Shown piece after piece: positions 17,001 through 26,281 of a stretch of 64,000 nt of DNA. This DNA is from Candidatus Pelagibacter sp. HIMB1321 (GTDB lineage Bacteria > Pseudomonadota > Alphaproteobacteria > Pelagibacterales > Pelagibacteraceae). Numbering within the stretch: position 1 is the first letter of the stretch; every line of letters begins with the position of its first letter. The position numbers and the translations under genes were made by a program. The notes under the pieces are model-generated. The model had not been told where the DNA came from. It made no database searches and saw only the letters and a program-made list of their open reading frames with translations. The stretch lies in NCBI RefSeq assembly GCF_900177485.1, contig NZ_LT840186.1, positions 806,001 to 870,000 on the forward strand. Direction: 5' to 3'.

Positions 17001-17637
17001 TTAAATCTCTATTTAATCTTTTTTGAGCTTCAGTTTTAAGATACTGATTAGCGTTATCTATTAGGATTATTTGATTAAAGAATTCTTTTGATTTTTGTTT
17101 TTCATCTTTAGAATAAAAATATTCTGCTATAAGGTAAAGTGCTTGAGCTTTCCAAATACTCTCGGAGTTGGTAATTGGTTTTAATATTTCTAAAAGCTCA
17201 TTTTCTTCACTAGAGTCAGCATTATAAAGTGCTTTTTTATAGATAATTAAATTTTTGATTTCCTTGTCTAAAGAAACTTCTTCAATAATATTGTCAAACA
17301 AGTCATTAATTTCTGACTTACCAGTAATTAGTTTATTATCGATTATAAAGTAAAGAGATAAAGGAGAGTAAGTAGAATCATTCTTATAAACTAAATCAAC
17401 TAGTGAATTTTTAGTTATCTCCTTATTCTCCTCTGAATACTTAGTTACAGCAGAATTGTACTGATCAGAAATTTCTAATTTTTTATTTTCTTTATATTCT
17501 TCATTGGCAAAGTACCCAAATAAAATTGCTATGATGATTACAACAAATGTTAGAAGTGTTTTTTTATTATTAACAAAAAAGTTTCTGATTTTTTCATTTC
17601 TTGTATTGCTATTAATAATTGCTGTTTCTTCATCCAT
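16993..17637 (-). CDS. yfgM: YfgM-like membrane-anchored TPR protein
   Basis: 214 residues. A basic N-terminus is followed by one membrane segment near residues 27-44 (LLTFVVIIIAILFGYF), then an extracytoplasmic helical region with TPR character (WKAQALYLIAEYFYSKDEKQKSKEFFNQII). This matches the YfgM/TPR_21 family, an inner-membrane partner of periplasmic chaperones and the translocon in E. coli. The 8-nt overlap with bamB supports a joint envelope-assembly role. Sequence conservation in this family is weak, so the name rests on topology plus context. Confidence 0.72.
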   Translation of the reverse strand: MDEETAIINSNTRNEKIRNFFVNNKKTLLTFVVIIIAILFGYFANEEYKENKKLEISDQYNSAVTKYSEENKEITKNSLVDLVYKNDSTYSPLSLYFIIDNKLITGKSEINDLFDNIIEEVSLDKEIKNLIIYKKALYNADSSEENELLEILKPITNSESIWKAQALYLIAEYFYSKDEKQKSKEFFNQIILIDNANQYLKTEAQKRLNRDLSE

Positions 17638-17639
17638 AA

Positions 17640-20309
17640 TTAAATCATATTCCGAAGAACATACTGAAGAATTCCACCATTTTTATAATACTCAAGCTCA
17701 TTTTTGGTATCTATTCTACAAAGAGTATTAACAATTTTTATTTCACCTGAAATATATTTTATTTCAAGTTTTACAATGTCTGATGGATTAATACCTTTTT
17801 CAATATCCACAACACTAATCAATTCTGAACCTTTTAGTTCAAGATTAGATCTATTTAAATTATCTTTAAATTGTAATGGCAATATTCCCATCCCAATTAA
17901 ATTAGATCTATGAATTCTCTCAAAACTTTCTGCTATGACAGCTTTAACACCTAATAATTTTGTCCCTTTTGCTGCCCAGTCTCGTGATGATCCAGTTCCA
18001 TATTCTTTTCCACCTATTACAACGAGATCGGTACCTCTTTTTTTATACTCAACAACCGCGTCATAAACTGGCATAACTTTTTCCTCTGGATATAATTTTG
18101 TAAAACCACCCTCAGTTCCAGGCGCCATTTCATTTCTAATTCTAATGTTTGCAAAAGTTCCCCTCATCATAACTTCATGGTTACCTCTTCTTGAGCCATA
18201 AGAATTATAATCTTTTGGTAAAATCTGATGTTTCATAAAATATTCTCCAGTTGGGCTTTCTTTTTGTATGTTACCAGCTGGTGAAATATGATCTGTTGTA
18301 ACCATATCTCCTAAAATTAATAAAGGTCTTGCATCTTTGATAGGCTTGAATCCTTCTGGTTGATCTGACAAGTTTTCGAAGAACGGGGGTTTCTTTACAT
18401 AAGTTGAATTTTCATCCCAATTATAAATACTGCTTTTTTCTGTTTTAATCTCTTGCCACTGTTTAGGTCCTTGTGAAACATTAGAGTATCTCTTTATAAA
18501 CATGTCAGCATTTAATGAAGTTTTTAATGTTTCTTCAATTTCTTGATTGGATGGCCAAATATCTTTTAAGTAAACATCTTTCCCATTTTTGTCTTTCCCA
18601 AATGAGTCTTTATATAAATTAAAAGACATATGTCCTGTTAATGAATAAGCAACTACCAATGGTGGTGACGCTAGATAATTAGCTTTAATATGTGGAGATA
18701 TTCTTCCCTCGAAATTTCTATTCCCTGATAAAACAGAAACTCCATATAAATTCTCTTTTTGAATTGCTTTGACTATATTATCTGCTAATGGTCCTGAGTT
18801 TCCTATGCAAGTCGTACATCCATATCCAACAAGGTTAAAACCTAATTTATCTAAATAAGTGTTCAAACCTGCTTTTTCTAAATAATCTGTTACTACTTGA
18901 GAGCCAGGTGCTAGTGATGTTTTTACCCATGGCTTTGTTTCAAGACCAAGTTCAACTGCTTTTTTAGCCAATAAACCAGCTCCAATTAAAACATTTGGAT
19001 TTGAAGTATTTGTACAAGAAGTAATTGCAGCAATTAAAATACTACCATCTTTTATTTCATAATCTGTATTAGAAACTTTTGATGATTTGAATTCATCTCT
19101 TGCGGCAACTTCTTTAAAACTTTTATCAAAACTTTGAGATGCCTCTGATAATAAAACTTTATCTTGAGGTCTTTTTGGTCCTGAAATAGTTGGAACAATA
19201 GTAGACATATCTAAAGTTAAAGAATCAGTAAACTCAATATCAGAGGTTGCCCATAGGCCTTGAGCTTTTGCATATTCTTCAACAATTTTTACTGTTTCAT
19301 CATCTCTTCCTGAAAATTTAAGATACTTTAATGTTTCTTCATCAATTGGAAAAAAGCCACATGTTGCACCATACTCTGGCGCCATATTCGCAATTGTTGC
19401 TCTATCTGCTAAAGTAAGATTTTTTAAACCTTCGCCAAAAAATTCTACAAATTTACCGACTACACCTTTATCTCTTAACATCTTAACGACTGTTAAAACA
19501 AGATCTGTCGCAGTTGTACCCTCGGGCATTTTATTTTTGACTTCAAAACCAATAACTTCTGGTATCAACATTGAGATAGGTTGCCCCAGCATGCCTGCTT
19601 CAGCCTCAATACCACCAACACCCCATCCAAGTACTGATAATCCATTAACCATTGTGGTATGACTATCTGTTCCAACTAATGTGTCTGGAAAAATATATTG
19701 TTCGTCTTTTACTTTTTCAGACCAAACAACTTTAGACAAATATTCTAAATTTACCTGATGACAAATACCTGTTCCAGGTGGAACAATTCTAAAATTATCA
19801 AATGCGTTTTGACCCCATTTTAGAAATGAATATCTTTCACCATTTCTTTTGAATTCTATTTCAACATTTTTATCAAAGCTATCTGCTTTAGCAGATTGAT
19901 CTACTTGTACTGAGTGATCAATAACTAAATCAACTGCTGACAAAGGATTGATAGTATTTGGATCTTTTGATTTTTCTTTTACAGCTTCTCTCATTGCAGC
20001 TAAGTCTGCAACAGCTGGAATTCCAGTATAATCCTGAAGCAAAACTCTTGCGGGTCTATAGGCAATTTCTATATTTGACTTTTTCGTTTTTAGCCAATCT
20101 TTGATAGCTGTGATTTGAGATTTATTAACTGTTAAGTCATCTTCGTATCTTAATAAATTTTCTAACAGAACTTTTAATGATTTTGGAAGTTTTGACACTC
20201 CTTCAAGGCCATTTTTTTCAGCTTCAGGTATTGAATAATACGTATACTCTTTATTGTTAATACTAATTGCACTTTTAGAGTTAAAAGAGTTTTTGGTTCC
20301 TGGTTTCAT
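17640..20309 (-). CDS. acnA: aconitate hydratase A
   Basis: 889 residues, the usual AcnA/IRP length. It isomerises citrate to isocitrate in the TCA cycle with a [4Fe-4S] cluster. Cluster cysteines are visible in SCTNTSNP and YGCTTCIGNSGPL; substrate-contact motifs include GTDSHTTMVNGLSVLGWGVGG and the C-terminal swivelling domain with GGKEYGTGSSRDWAAKG. The gene lies 2 bp from the YfgM-like gene and 1 bp from the LysE gene, so it is part of a longer minus-strand unit. A firm call. Confidence 0.95.
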   Translation of the reverse strand: MKPGTKNSFNSKSAISINNKEYTYYSIPEAEKNGLEGVSKLPKSLKVLLENLLRYEDDLTVNKSQITAIKDWLKTKKSNIEIAYRPARVLLQDYTGIPAVADLAAMREAVKEKSKDPNTINPLSAVDLVIDHSVQVDQSAKADSFDKNVEIEFKRNGERYSFLKWGQNAFDNFRIVPPGTGICHQVNLEYLSKVVWSEKVKDEQYIFPDTLVGTDSHTTMVNGLSVLGWGVGGIEAEAGMLGQPISMLIPEVIGFEVKNKMPEGTTATDLVLTVVKMLRDKGVVGKFVEFFGEGLKNLTLADRATIANMAPEYGATCGFFPIDEETLKYLKFSGRDDETVKIVEEYAKAQGLWATSDIEFTDSLTLDMSTIVPTISGPKRPQDKVLLSEASQSFDKSFKEVAARDEFKSSKVSNTDYEIKDGSILIAAITSCTNTSNPNVLIGAGLLAKKAVELGLETKPWVKTSLAPGSQVVTDYLEKAGLNTYLDKLGFNLVGYGCTTCIGNSGPLADNIVKAIQKENLYGVSVLSGNRNFEGRISPHIKANYLASPPLVVAYSLTGHMSFNLYKDSFGKDKNGKDVYLKDIWPSNQEIEETLKTSLNADMFIKRYSNVSQGPKQWQEIKTEKSSIYNWDENSTYVKKPPFFENLSDQPEGFKPIKDARPLLILGDMVTTDHISPAGNIQKESPTGEYFMKHQILPKDYNSYGSRRGNHEVMMRGTFANIRIRNEMAPGTEGGFTKLYPEEKVMPVYDAVVEYKKRGTDLVVIGGKEYGTGSSRDWAAKGTKLLGVKAVIAESFERIHRSNLIGMGILPLQFKDNLNRSNLELKGSELISVVDIEKGINPSDIVKLEIKYISGEIKIVNTLCRIDTKNELEYYKNGGILQYVLRNMI

Positions 20310-20310
20310 G

Positions 20311-20898
20311 TTAAATATAAAATCCGATTATACAGACTAAAATTAGCCCCGACATAACATAATTAAACCTTTTTATAAAACTGTTATTTGTCGCAAATTT
20401 TCTTAAAAATTTACCCAACAAAGTCCAAGCAGTTATTGATGAAAAGGCTGTTAAACTACAAACAATAATTACCATCACTGAGGTTGAAATATAATTACCT
20501 TGATCAACAAACTTAGAAATCAATGTTGTTGCAGCCATCACTCCTTTTGGATTTATAAACTGGAAAATAAATGTGTCATAAAAAGTTACTGGGTTAGTTT
20601 TTTTTTCATTATTTGAAGCAGTTGCAGTTGCAATCTTATAAGCAAGATAAATCAAAAATACTGTTCCAAGAATTCTAATTATTTCCTGAATAATTGGATA
20701 GGTTTTGAACAAAGATATTAAAACAAAATTAATTAAAATTACTAATACTGTATAACCAAATCCAACACCCATTATCAGTGGAATTGTTTTTTTAAAGCCA
20801 AAATTGAAGCCTGAATATGATGCTACTGCATTATTAGGACCCGGGGTATATCCCAATGAAAAAGAGATACCAATTAACAAAAGTAAATCAGAACTCAT
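20311..20898 (-). CDS. LysE/RhtB family amino-acid exporter
   Basis: 195 residues with about six hydrophobic segments. The N-terminal family signature SLGYTPGPNNAVASYSGFNFG is clear, as is the FQFINPKGVMAATTLI segment, a hallmark of LysE/RhtB translocators. These proteins export amino acids such as lysine, threonine or homoserine in exchange for protons; the substrate cannot be told here. The gene is packed 1 bp from acnA and 2 bp from the CsaA-type gene. Confidence 0.85.
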   Translation of the reverse strand: MSSDLLLLIGISFSLGYTPGPNNAVASYSGFNFGFKKTIPLIMGVGFGYTVLVILINFVLISLFKTYPIIQEIIRILGTVFLIYLAYKIATATASNNEKKTNPVTFYDTFIFQFINPKGVMAATTLISKFVDQGNYISTSVMVIIVCSLTAFSSITAWTLLGKFLRKFATNNSFIKRFNYVMSGLILVCIIGFYI

Positions 20899-20900
20899 CC

Positions 20901-21242
20901 TTAGGCTATTGGAAGCCCATTTTCAGATTTTTGAGAAGGATGAACTAAAATTACTTTTCCATCTTTATCAATTGATCCTAAGATTAAAACTTGTGAAACA
21001 ATACCAGCAATATTTTTTTCTGGGAAATTACAAACACCTATTACTTGTTTTCCTTTAAGATTTTCTTCATTGTAGTAATGCGTTATTTGAGCAGATGATT
21101 GTTTAATTCCTATTTCATCACCAAAATCAACTTCTACAACTAATGAAGGTTTTCTTGCTTTTTCATTTTTTTTAACAGAGATAACTGTGCCAACTCTAAT
21201 ATCTACTTTTTCAAAATCCTCATAGGTAATTTGTGGTTTCAT
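20901..21242 (-). CDS. csaA: CsaA-type tRNA-binding-domain protein
   Basis: 113 residues using the ATG at 21242; an upstream TTG would extend it by 17 residues but would run into the divergent argE gene and lies outside the normal family length. The whole protein is one OB-fold EMAP/tRNA-binding domain: FEKVDIRVGTVISV, the basic KARKPSLVVEVDFG segment, IKQSSAQITHYY and QVIGVCNFPEKNIAG. CsaA has been described as an export-related chaperone and as a free-standing tRNA-binding protein. Family clear, cellular role uncertain. Confidence 0.87.
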   Translation of the reverse strand: MKPQITYEDFEKVDIRVGTVISVKKNEKARKPSLVVEVDFGDEIGIKQSSAQITHYYNEENLKGKQVIGVCNFPEKNIAGIVSQVLILGSIDKDGKVILVHPSQKSENGLPIA

Positions 21243-21267
21243 AAAAATAATATATAGTTGATTAAAA

Positions 21268-22449
21268 ATGACTATAGAAAGTAATTTATACAAAAAATCA
21301 ATAAAGATTTTATCTGATCTAATTGGATTTCAAACTATATCTGGTCAAGATAATAGTGAACTTATCAATTATTGTGAAAAAATTCTTAATAGTTTGAACA
21401 TAGAAACTTTTAAAGTTTTTGATGAAGACAAAAAAAGAGTAAATTTATTTGGAACTCTTAAAGCTAAAAAAACTAATGGAAAAAAACCAATAATATTATC
21501 TGGTCACACTGATGTTGTTCCAGTTTCCAAAGGTTGGAGTTCTGATCCTTTCACTGCAACAATTAAAGATAATAAATTGTATGGTAGGGGATCTTGTGAC
21601 ATGAAAGGTTTTATAGCTTGTACACTTGCTTACGCTGAAATTTTCAAACAGAGCAATTTAGATAGAGACATTCATTTTTGTTATACGTTTGATGAGGAAA
21701 CTGCATGTATTGGTGCTCCTTTATTAATTAAAGAATTAAAAAAAAGAAATATTAAAGATGGAATTTGTATTATTGGAGAACCAACTAATATGAAAATAAT
21801 TGATGGCCATAAAGGAATGAATGAATATACAATTCACTTTGGTGGACTAGCGGGTCATAGCTCCAAACCTCATAAAGGAGTTAACGCAATTGAATATGCA
21901 TCTCGATATATAAATAAACTTTTACAAATTAGACAAGAGTTAATCAAAAGAGCACCTAAAGATTGTATTTTTGATCCTCCGCATTCAACACTTTCTATAG
22001 GAGGAATATCTGGTGGTATTGCTCACAACGTAATTGCAGATAAATGTAAAGTTGAATGGGAAACAAGACCTTTCAATAAAGCAGATGCCGATTTTGTAAC
22101 AAGCGAAATGGATAAATTTGTTAATGAAGAGCTTTTACCAAATATGAAAAAAGTTTTTCCGAACTCTTTCATTAGAAAAGAAATTATTGGAGAAGTGATT
22201 GGATTTGAAAAATTAAACGAGTCTGAAGCTTGTGAATTTGTGACAAGTATTACTGGCGATAATTCAAGAGAGGTTGTTTCTTTTGGAACTGAAGCAGGTT
22301 TATTTCAAGAAATAGGAATTAGCACTGTAGTTTGCGGCCCAGGTTCAATTGAACAAGCTCATAAAATTGATGAATTTATTGAGCTTAATGAAATTAAAAA
22401 ATGTCTAAAATTTTTAGATGGGGTTAAAGAAAAATCTATATTAAATTAA
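21268..22449 (+). CDS. argE: acetylornithine deacetylase-like M20 amidohydrolase
   Basis: 393 residues, M20 di-zinc amidohydrolase. Metal-ligand motifs are LSGHTDVVP, GRGSCDMKG and the TFDEETACIGA glutamate motif; the dimerisation domain starts near GHKGMNEYTIHFGGLAGHSSKP, and GTEAGLFQE plus the C-terminal AHKIDEFI complete the ArgE pattern. ArgE hydrolyses N2-acetylornithine to ornithine. Many alphaproteobacteria use ArgJ for arginine synthesis, so this copy could instead serve a catabolic N-acetyl compound; the nearby DoeA-like gene would yield one. Overlaps the convergent aldehyde dehydrogenase by 4 nt. Confidence 0.82.
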   Translation: MTIESNLYKKSIKILSDLIGFQTISGQDNSELINYCEKILNSLNIETFKVFDEDKKRVNLFGTLKAKKTNGKKPIILSGHTDVVPVSKGWSSDPFTATIKDNKLYGRGSCDMKGFIACTLAYAEIFKQSNLDRDIHFCYTFDEETACIGAPLLIKELKKRNIKDGICIIGEPTNMKIIDGHKGMNEYTIHFGGLAGHSSKPHKGVNAIEYASRYINKLLQIRQELIKRAPKDCIFDPPHSTLSIGGISGGIAHNVIADKCKVEWETRPFNKADADFVTSEMDKFVNEELLPNMKKVFPNSFIRKEIIGEVIGFEKLNESEACEFVTSITGDNSREVVSFGTEAGLFQEIGISTVVCGPGSIEQAHKIDEFIELNEIKKCLKFLDGVKEKSILN

Positions 22450-23882
22450 TTTGTCCAGCCACCAACAGCTTTAACTTCTAAAAACTCTTCCAACCCATGT
22501 TGGCCAGCTTCACGGCCAATTCCTGAATGCTTAAATCCACCAAATGGTGCATCAACTGCTATACCTGCTCCATTTACATCTACCATTCCAGACCTTACTC
22601 TTCTTGAAACTCTTTTTACTTTTTCTGGATCTTGAGTTTGAATATAGTTTGTTAAACCATATGGAGTATCGTTTGCAATTTTAATTGCTTCTTCTTCATT
22701 TTCAAATGGTATGACTGATAACACTGGACCAAAAATTTCAGTTCTTGCAATTTCCATATTATTATTAACATCTGCAAAAACTGTTGGTTTGACAAAATAA
22801 CCTTGGTTAATTCCTTCAGGTTTTCCTGGTCCACCTGCAACTAGTTTTGCACCTTCATCAATACCTTTTTGTATTAAAGTTTGAATTTTATTATATTGAG
22901 TTTCTGAAATTACAGGTCCAATATGTTCTCCTTCTTTTGTGGGATCATCTACTTTAAATTCTTCAGCATATTTCTTTAATCTTTCAACAGCTTCATTGTA
23001 CATAGATTTTTCAACAAGCATTCTTGTTGGGGCATTACAAGATTGTCCTGAATTTCTAAAACATCTTAAAGCACCTCTTTCGATTGCCTCAGGGTCTGCA
23101 TCTTTAAAAATGATGTTAGCCCCTTTTCCTCCAAGTTCTAAACTTACTCTTTTAAAATCTTTTGCCGCATTTTGAGAGATTAAAGCACCAGCTCTTGTTG
23201 AACCTGTAAATGAAATCATATTAATGTCGGGATGGCTAGTCAGAGCATCACCTGTAGTTGCTCCATCTCCATTTACTAAATTAAATACACCAGCAGGGAA
23301 TTTTACTTCATCAATTAATTCTGCAAGTATCATTGAAGAAAGCGGAGCAAGCTCTGATGGTTTTAAAACCATAGTGCATCCAGCTGCAAGTGCTGGCATT
23401 ACTTTTAAACAAACTTGGTTCATTGGCCAATTCCAAGGTGTGATTAAAGCGCATACACCTTTTGGCTCATAAATCAGTCTTTGATTAGGAGCATGTTCAC
23501 CTAATGGTTTTTCAAATTCAAAATTTTTTAAATATTTTATAAATGATTTAATGTGTGCAGCACCAGTGCCGGCCTGTAATTTTGTTGAAAAATCTTTAGG
23601 AGCCCCCATTTCCATAGTAATTGCTTCAGCAATATCAGCCCATCTTTTTTTATAACTGTCATAAAGTTTTTCTAATAATTGAATTCTTTCCTCTTTTGAA
23701 GTGAAGGCCCAAGTATCATAAGCATTTTTTGCAGCCACAACTGCATCATTAATATCATCTTTATTAGCAAGTCCAATTACTGCACAATCTTGCTCTGTTG
23801 CAGGATTTACAACTTTAATTTCTTCTTTAGATTTAGGACTTACCCATTGTCCATTAATATAAAAATTTTTTTTATCTATCAT
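22446..23882 (-). CDS. NAD(P)-dependent aldehyde dehydrogenase
   Basis: 478 residues, full-length ALDH superfamily. Catalytic Cys lies in FRNSGQSCNAPTRM, the general-base Glu in LELGGKGANIIF, the cofactor motif is FTGSTRAG, and ITPWNWPMNQV is the conserved N-terminal segment. It oxidises an aldehyde to the carboxylate; the exact substrate cannot be read from motifs. It lies 20 bp downstream of the agmatinase-family gene on the same strand and near PotABCD, which suggests aminoaldehydes from polyamine breakdown. That substrate link is inference. Confidence 0.88.
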   Translation of the reverse strand: MIDKKNFYINGQWVSPKSKEEIKVVNPATEQDCAVIGLANKDDINDAVVAAKNAYDTWAFTSKEERIQLLEKLYDSYKKRWADIAEAITMEMGAPKDFSTKLQAGTGAAHIKSFIKYLKNFEFEKPLGEHAPNQRLIYEPKGVCALITPWNWPMNQVCLKVMPALAAGCTMVLKPSELAPLSSMILAELIDEVKFPAGVFNLVNGDGATTGDALTSHPDINMISFTGSTRAGALISQNAAKDFKRVSLELGGKGANIIFKDADPEAIERGALRCFRNSGQSCNAPTRMLVEKSMYNEAVERLKKYAEEFKVDDPTKEGEHIGPVISETQYNKIQTLIQKGIDEGAKLVAGGPGKPEGINQGYFVKPTVFADVNNNMEIARTEIFGPVLSVIPFENEEEAIKIANDTPYGLTNYIQTQDPEKVKRVSRRVRSGMVDVNGAGIAVDAPFGGFKHSGIGREAGQHGLEEFLEVKAVGGWTN

Positions 23883-23902
23883 AGATAATTCCTAACCCTT
23901 CC

Positions 23903-24862
23903 TTATTTTTTTGCAAACAAATTTGTTAATTCATAAACAATAGTTGCAGCTGCAAGAGATGTAACTTCAGCATGATCATAAGCAGGAGATACTTCAACTA
24001 CATCTGCTGAAATCAAATTCATTCCAGATAGTCCTCTTATAACATTTACCATTTCTCTAGTTGTCATTCCTGCAATCTCAGGTGTACCAGTGCCTGGTGC
24101 AAAAGCAGGATCTAATACATCAATATCAATTGATAAATATAAAGGATTATCTCCAACTCTATCTCTTATTCTTTGTGCAATTTTATCTGTTCCTTGAGTT
24201 TGAAATTCATCACAGTGAATTATTTTAAATCCAAAACTTTCATCATTTTTAATATCATTTCTACTATATAGTGGTCCTCTTATTCCAACGTGCATTGAAG
24301 CATCATCTAAAAATAGATTTTCTTCTCTAGCTCTTCTAAATGGAGTCCCATGTGTATATGGAGCACCAAAATAAGTATCCCATGTATCTAAATGTGCATC
24401 AAAATGAACTAATGCGACAGGTCCATTATTAATTCTATTGATTGCTTTTAATAAAGGAAAAGCAATTGTGTGATCACCACCTAAACTTATAATTCCTCCA
24501 ACTTTTTGTAATAATTCATAAGCGCCCTCTTCTACCTGTTTAATTGCTTCATCAATATTGAAAGGATTGCAAGTAATATCCCCTGCATCAGCAACTTGTT
24601 GCACCTTAAAAGGTTCTACATCATAACTTGGATGATAATTTGTTCTTAAATGACGTGATGCCTGACGAATACTTTGAGGACCAAATCTTGCACCTGGTCT
24701 ATAACTTGTACCTGCATCAAAAGGAATTCCAACAATAGCTACATCACAGCTTTCAACATCTCTCAATTCAGGAAGTCTTGCAAATGTAGAGGGACCTGCA
24801 AATCGTGGGACTTTTGTTCCGCTTACAGGTTGAATTGGATTTTTATTTTTTTCTTTTTTCAT
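23903..24862 (-). CDS. speB: agmatinase-family ureohydrolase
   Basis: 319 residues from the ATG at 24862; a GTG five codons upstream is also possible. The bimetal Mn site of the arginase/agmatinase family is complete: LGGDHTIAFP, VHFDAHLDTW and SIDIDVLDPAFAPGTGTPE. FDAGTSYRPGARFGPQSIR at the N-terminus is typical of agmatinase and guanidinobutyrase rather than arginase. It would release urea from agmatine or a related guanidino compound. Together with the downstream aldehyde dehydrogenase and nearby PotABCD it supports polyamine catabolism. Guanidinobutyrase or guanidinopropionase activity is a real alternative. Confidence 0.85.
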   Translation of the reverse strand: MKKEKNKNPIQPVSGTKVPRFAGPSTFARLPELRDVESCDVAIVGIPFDAGTSYRPGARFGPQSIRQASRHLRTNYHPSYDVEPFKVQQVADAGDITCNPFNIDEAIKQVEEGAYELLQKVGGIISLGGDHTIAFPLLKAINRINNGPVALVHFDAHLDTWDTYFGAPYTHGTPFRRAREENLFLDDASMHVGIRGPLYSRNDIKNDESFGFKIIHCDEFQTQGTDKIAQRIRDRVGDNPLYLSIDIDVLDPAFAPGTGTPEIAGMTTREMVNVIRGLSGMNLISADVVEVSPAYDHAEVTSLAAATIVYELTNLFAKK

Positions 24863-24914
24863 ACGTAATTGTATCACATTGTTATTAATTAGAATATCTT
24901 GGATTATCTTATTA

Positions 24915-25637
24915 ATGAAAAAATTGTTTCATATTATAATCTTAATTTCTTTAATTTCTCCAGTAAAAGCAAATACACTTTATGAATTAATAAAGATTCC
25001 TAACTTGGAAATTTATGATTTAAACACACCTAATAAATTAAGGTATGTATATGCAAAACAACCTTTCACTATTGGCTTAGATAATAATATTAATTGTTAC
25101 AATTCATCTGATACAGATTTAAAAAAAAAATATGAAATTATAAGAAATGAACTTGATAAATATGATCAAAAATTTCTTAGAAAAATAAATTTAAAATATA
25201 TAGTTTTATGTGAAGATTTATCTATATCAGGAATAAACACCGCAGGAATTCCTGACAATGTCATGAAAACATTAATTGTTGATATTAAATTTAATAATAA
25301 ATATTTTAAAAGAGTACTTCATCATGAAGTATTCCACATAATTAATGATAGCTATAAAGAAATATTCAATGAAAATGAATGGTCATCGTTAAATGATAAA
25401 AATTTTTCCTATGCGGAATGTTCAACTTGTACAGACAAATTAGGACTAGATACTTATCATAATACAAATGGTTTTATTTCAGAATATTCACAATCTACTG
25501 CATCAGAAGATATGGCTGAAGTTTATTCGCATATTATAAGTAAAATAATTCCAAAAAAAATTGATCCTATTCTTAAAAGTAAAATTAATTTTATAAAAGA
25601 AAAACTAGAACTAATAGATCAAGATTTTAAAATATGA
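24915..25637 (+). CDS. putative secreted zinc metallopeptidase (HExxH)
   Basis: 240 residues from the ATG at 24915; an upstream TTG start would spoil the signal peptide. The N-terminus MKKLFHIIILISLISPVKA is a Sec signal peptide, so the protein is exported. A zincin motif HHEVFH places H137, E138 and H141, and a downstream SEDMAEVYSH segment (E198 or E202) could give the third ligand, a gluzincin-like spacing of roughly 55-60 residues. Two Cys (CSTC) lie between. I cannot name the family. It overlaps the cyclophilin gene by 4 nt, suggesting a joint role in periplasmic protein turnover or folding. Confidence 0.6.
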   Translation: MKKLFHIIILISLISPVKANTLYELIKIPNLEIYDLNTPNKLRYVYAKQPFTIGLDNNINCYNSSDTDLKKKYEIIRNELDKYDQKFLRKINLKYIVLCEDLSISGINTAGIPDNVMKTLIVDIKFNNKYFKRVLHHEVFHIINDSYKEIFNENEWSSLNDKNFSYAECSTCTDKLGLDTYHNTNGFISEYSQSTASEDMAEVYSHIISKIIPKKIDPILKSKINFIKEKLELIDQDFKI

Positions 25638-26281
25638 TTGAACAAATAAAACCTTCAAGATCAGAAAAAGTAATTTTTATATTTATTATATTGTTAGCAT
25701 TATTTTCAATTACATCTTTTTTTTTGATTAAAGATAAATGTCTATTTGTTAAAAATCATGATCCAAATGAACTGAAATTTGAAAATCCTCAAAATATTGC
25801 AATCTTAAATGTTGAATGTGGTAACGTCATAATTGAACTTTATCCTGAAACATCTCCAATTGCTGTTAAAAGATTTAAAACTCTAATAAGAACAAAAGCA
25901 TATGACAATGTTGCATTCCATAGAGTGATCAAGGACAAACTAGTTCAAGCAGGAGATTTAGAGTTTGGTAAAAAAGATAATTTAGATTATGGAAAAATAG
26001 GTACAGGAAAATCAGGACTAGGGACTTTAAAATCTGAAATAGATAATCCATTTGATTATAAAAAAGGTAGTGTTGGATTTTCAAGGACATCTAAATTTGA
26101 TACCGAAGATAGCCAATTTTTTATAATTCTAGATGATGAACCTTTATATGAAGGGGAGTATACACCTTTGGGCAAAGTTCTTTACGGACTAGATGCACTT
26201 AAAAAAATCAAATATTTAGATAAATCTGTTTATGTATTAAGGCCTGATTTTATCAATACTTTTAGAATGCTAATTAATTAA
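25634..26281 (+). CDS. membrane-anchored cyclophilin-type peptidyl-prolyl isomerase
   Basis: 215 residues: one N-terminal membrane segment (about residues 14-32) acting as anchor or uncleaved signal, then a bacterial-type cyclophilin domain. Core motifs are YDNVAFHRVIKDKLVQAGD, KKGSVGFSRTSKFDTEDSQFFIIL and YTPLGKVLYGLDAL; F-H-R and the Q-F-F triad of the active site are present. It would catalyse proline isomerisation in periplasmic proteins. Its start overlaps the metallopeptidase stop by 4 nt, and its 3' end overlaps the convergent fad gene by 8 nt. Confidence 0.87.
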   Translation: MIEQIKPSRSEKVIFIFIILLALFSITSFFLIKDKCLFVKNHDPNELKFENPQNIAILNVECGNVIIELYPETSPIAVKRFKTLIRTKAYDNVAFHRVIKDKLVQAGDLEFGKKDNLDYGKIGTGKSGLGTLKSEIDNPFDYKKGSVGFSRTSKFDTEDSQFFIILDDEPLYEGEYTPLGKVLYGLDALKKIKYLDKSVYVLRPDFINTFRMLIN

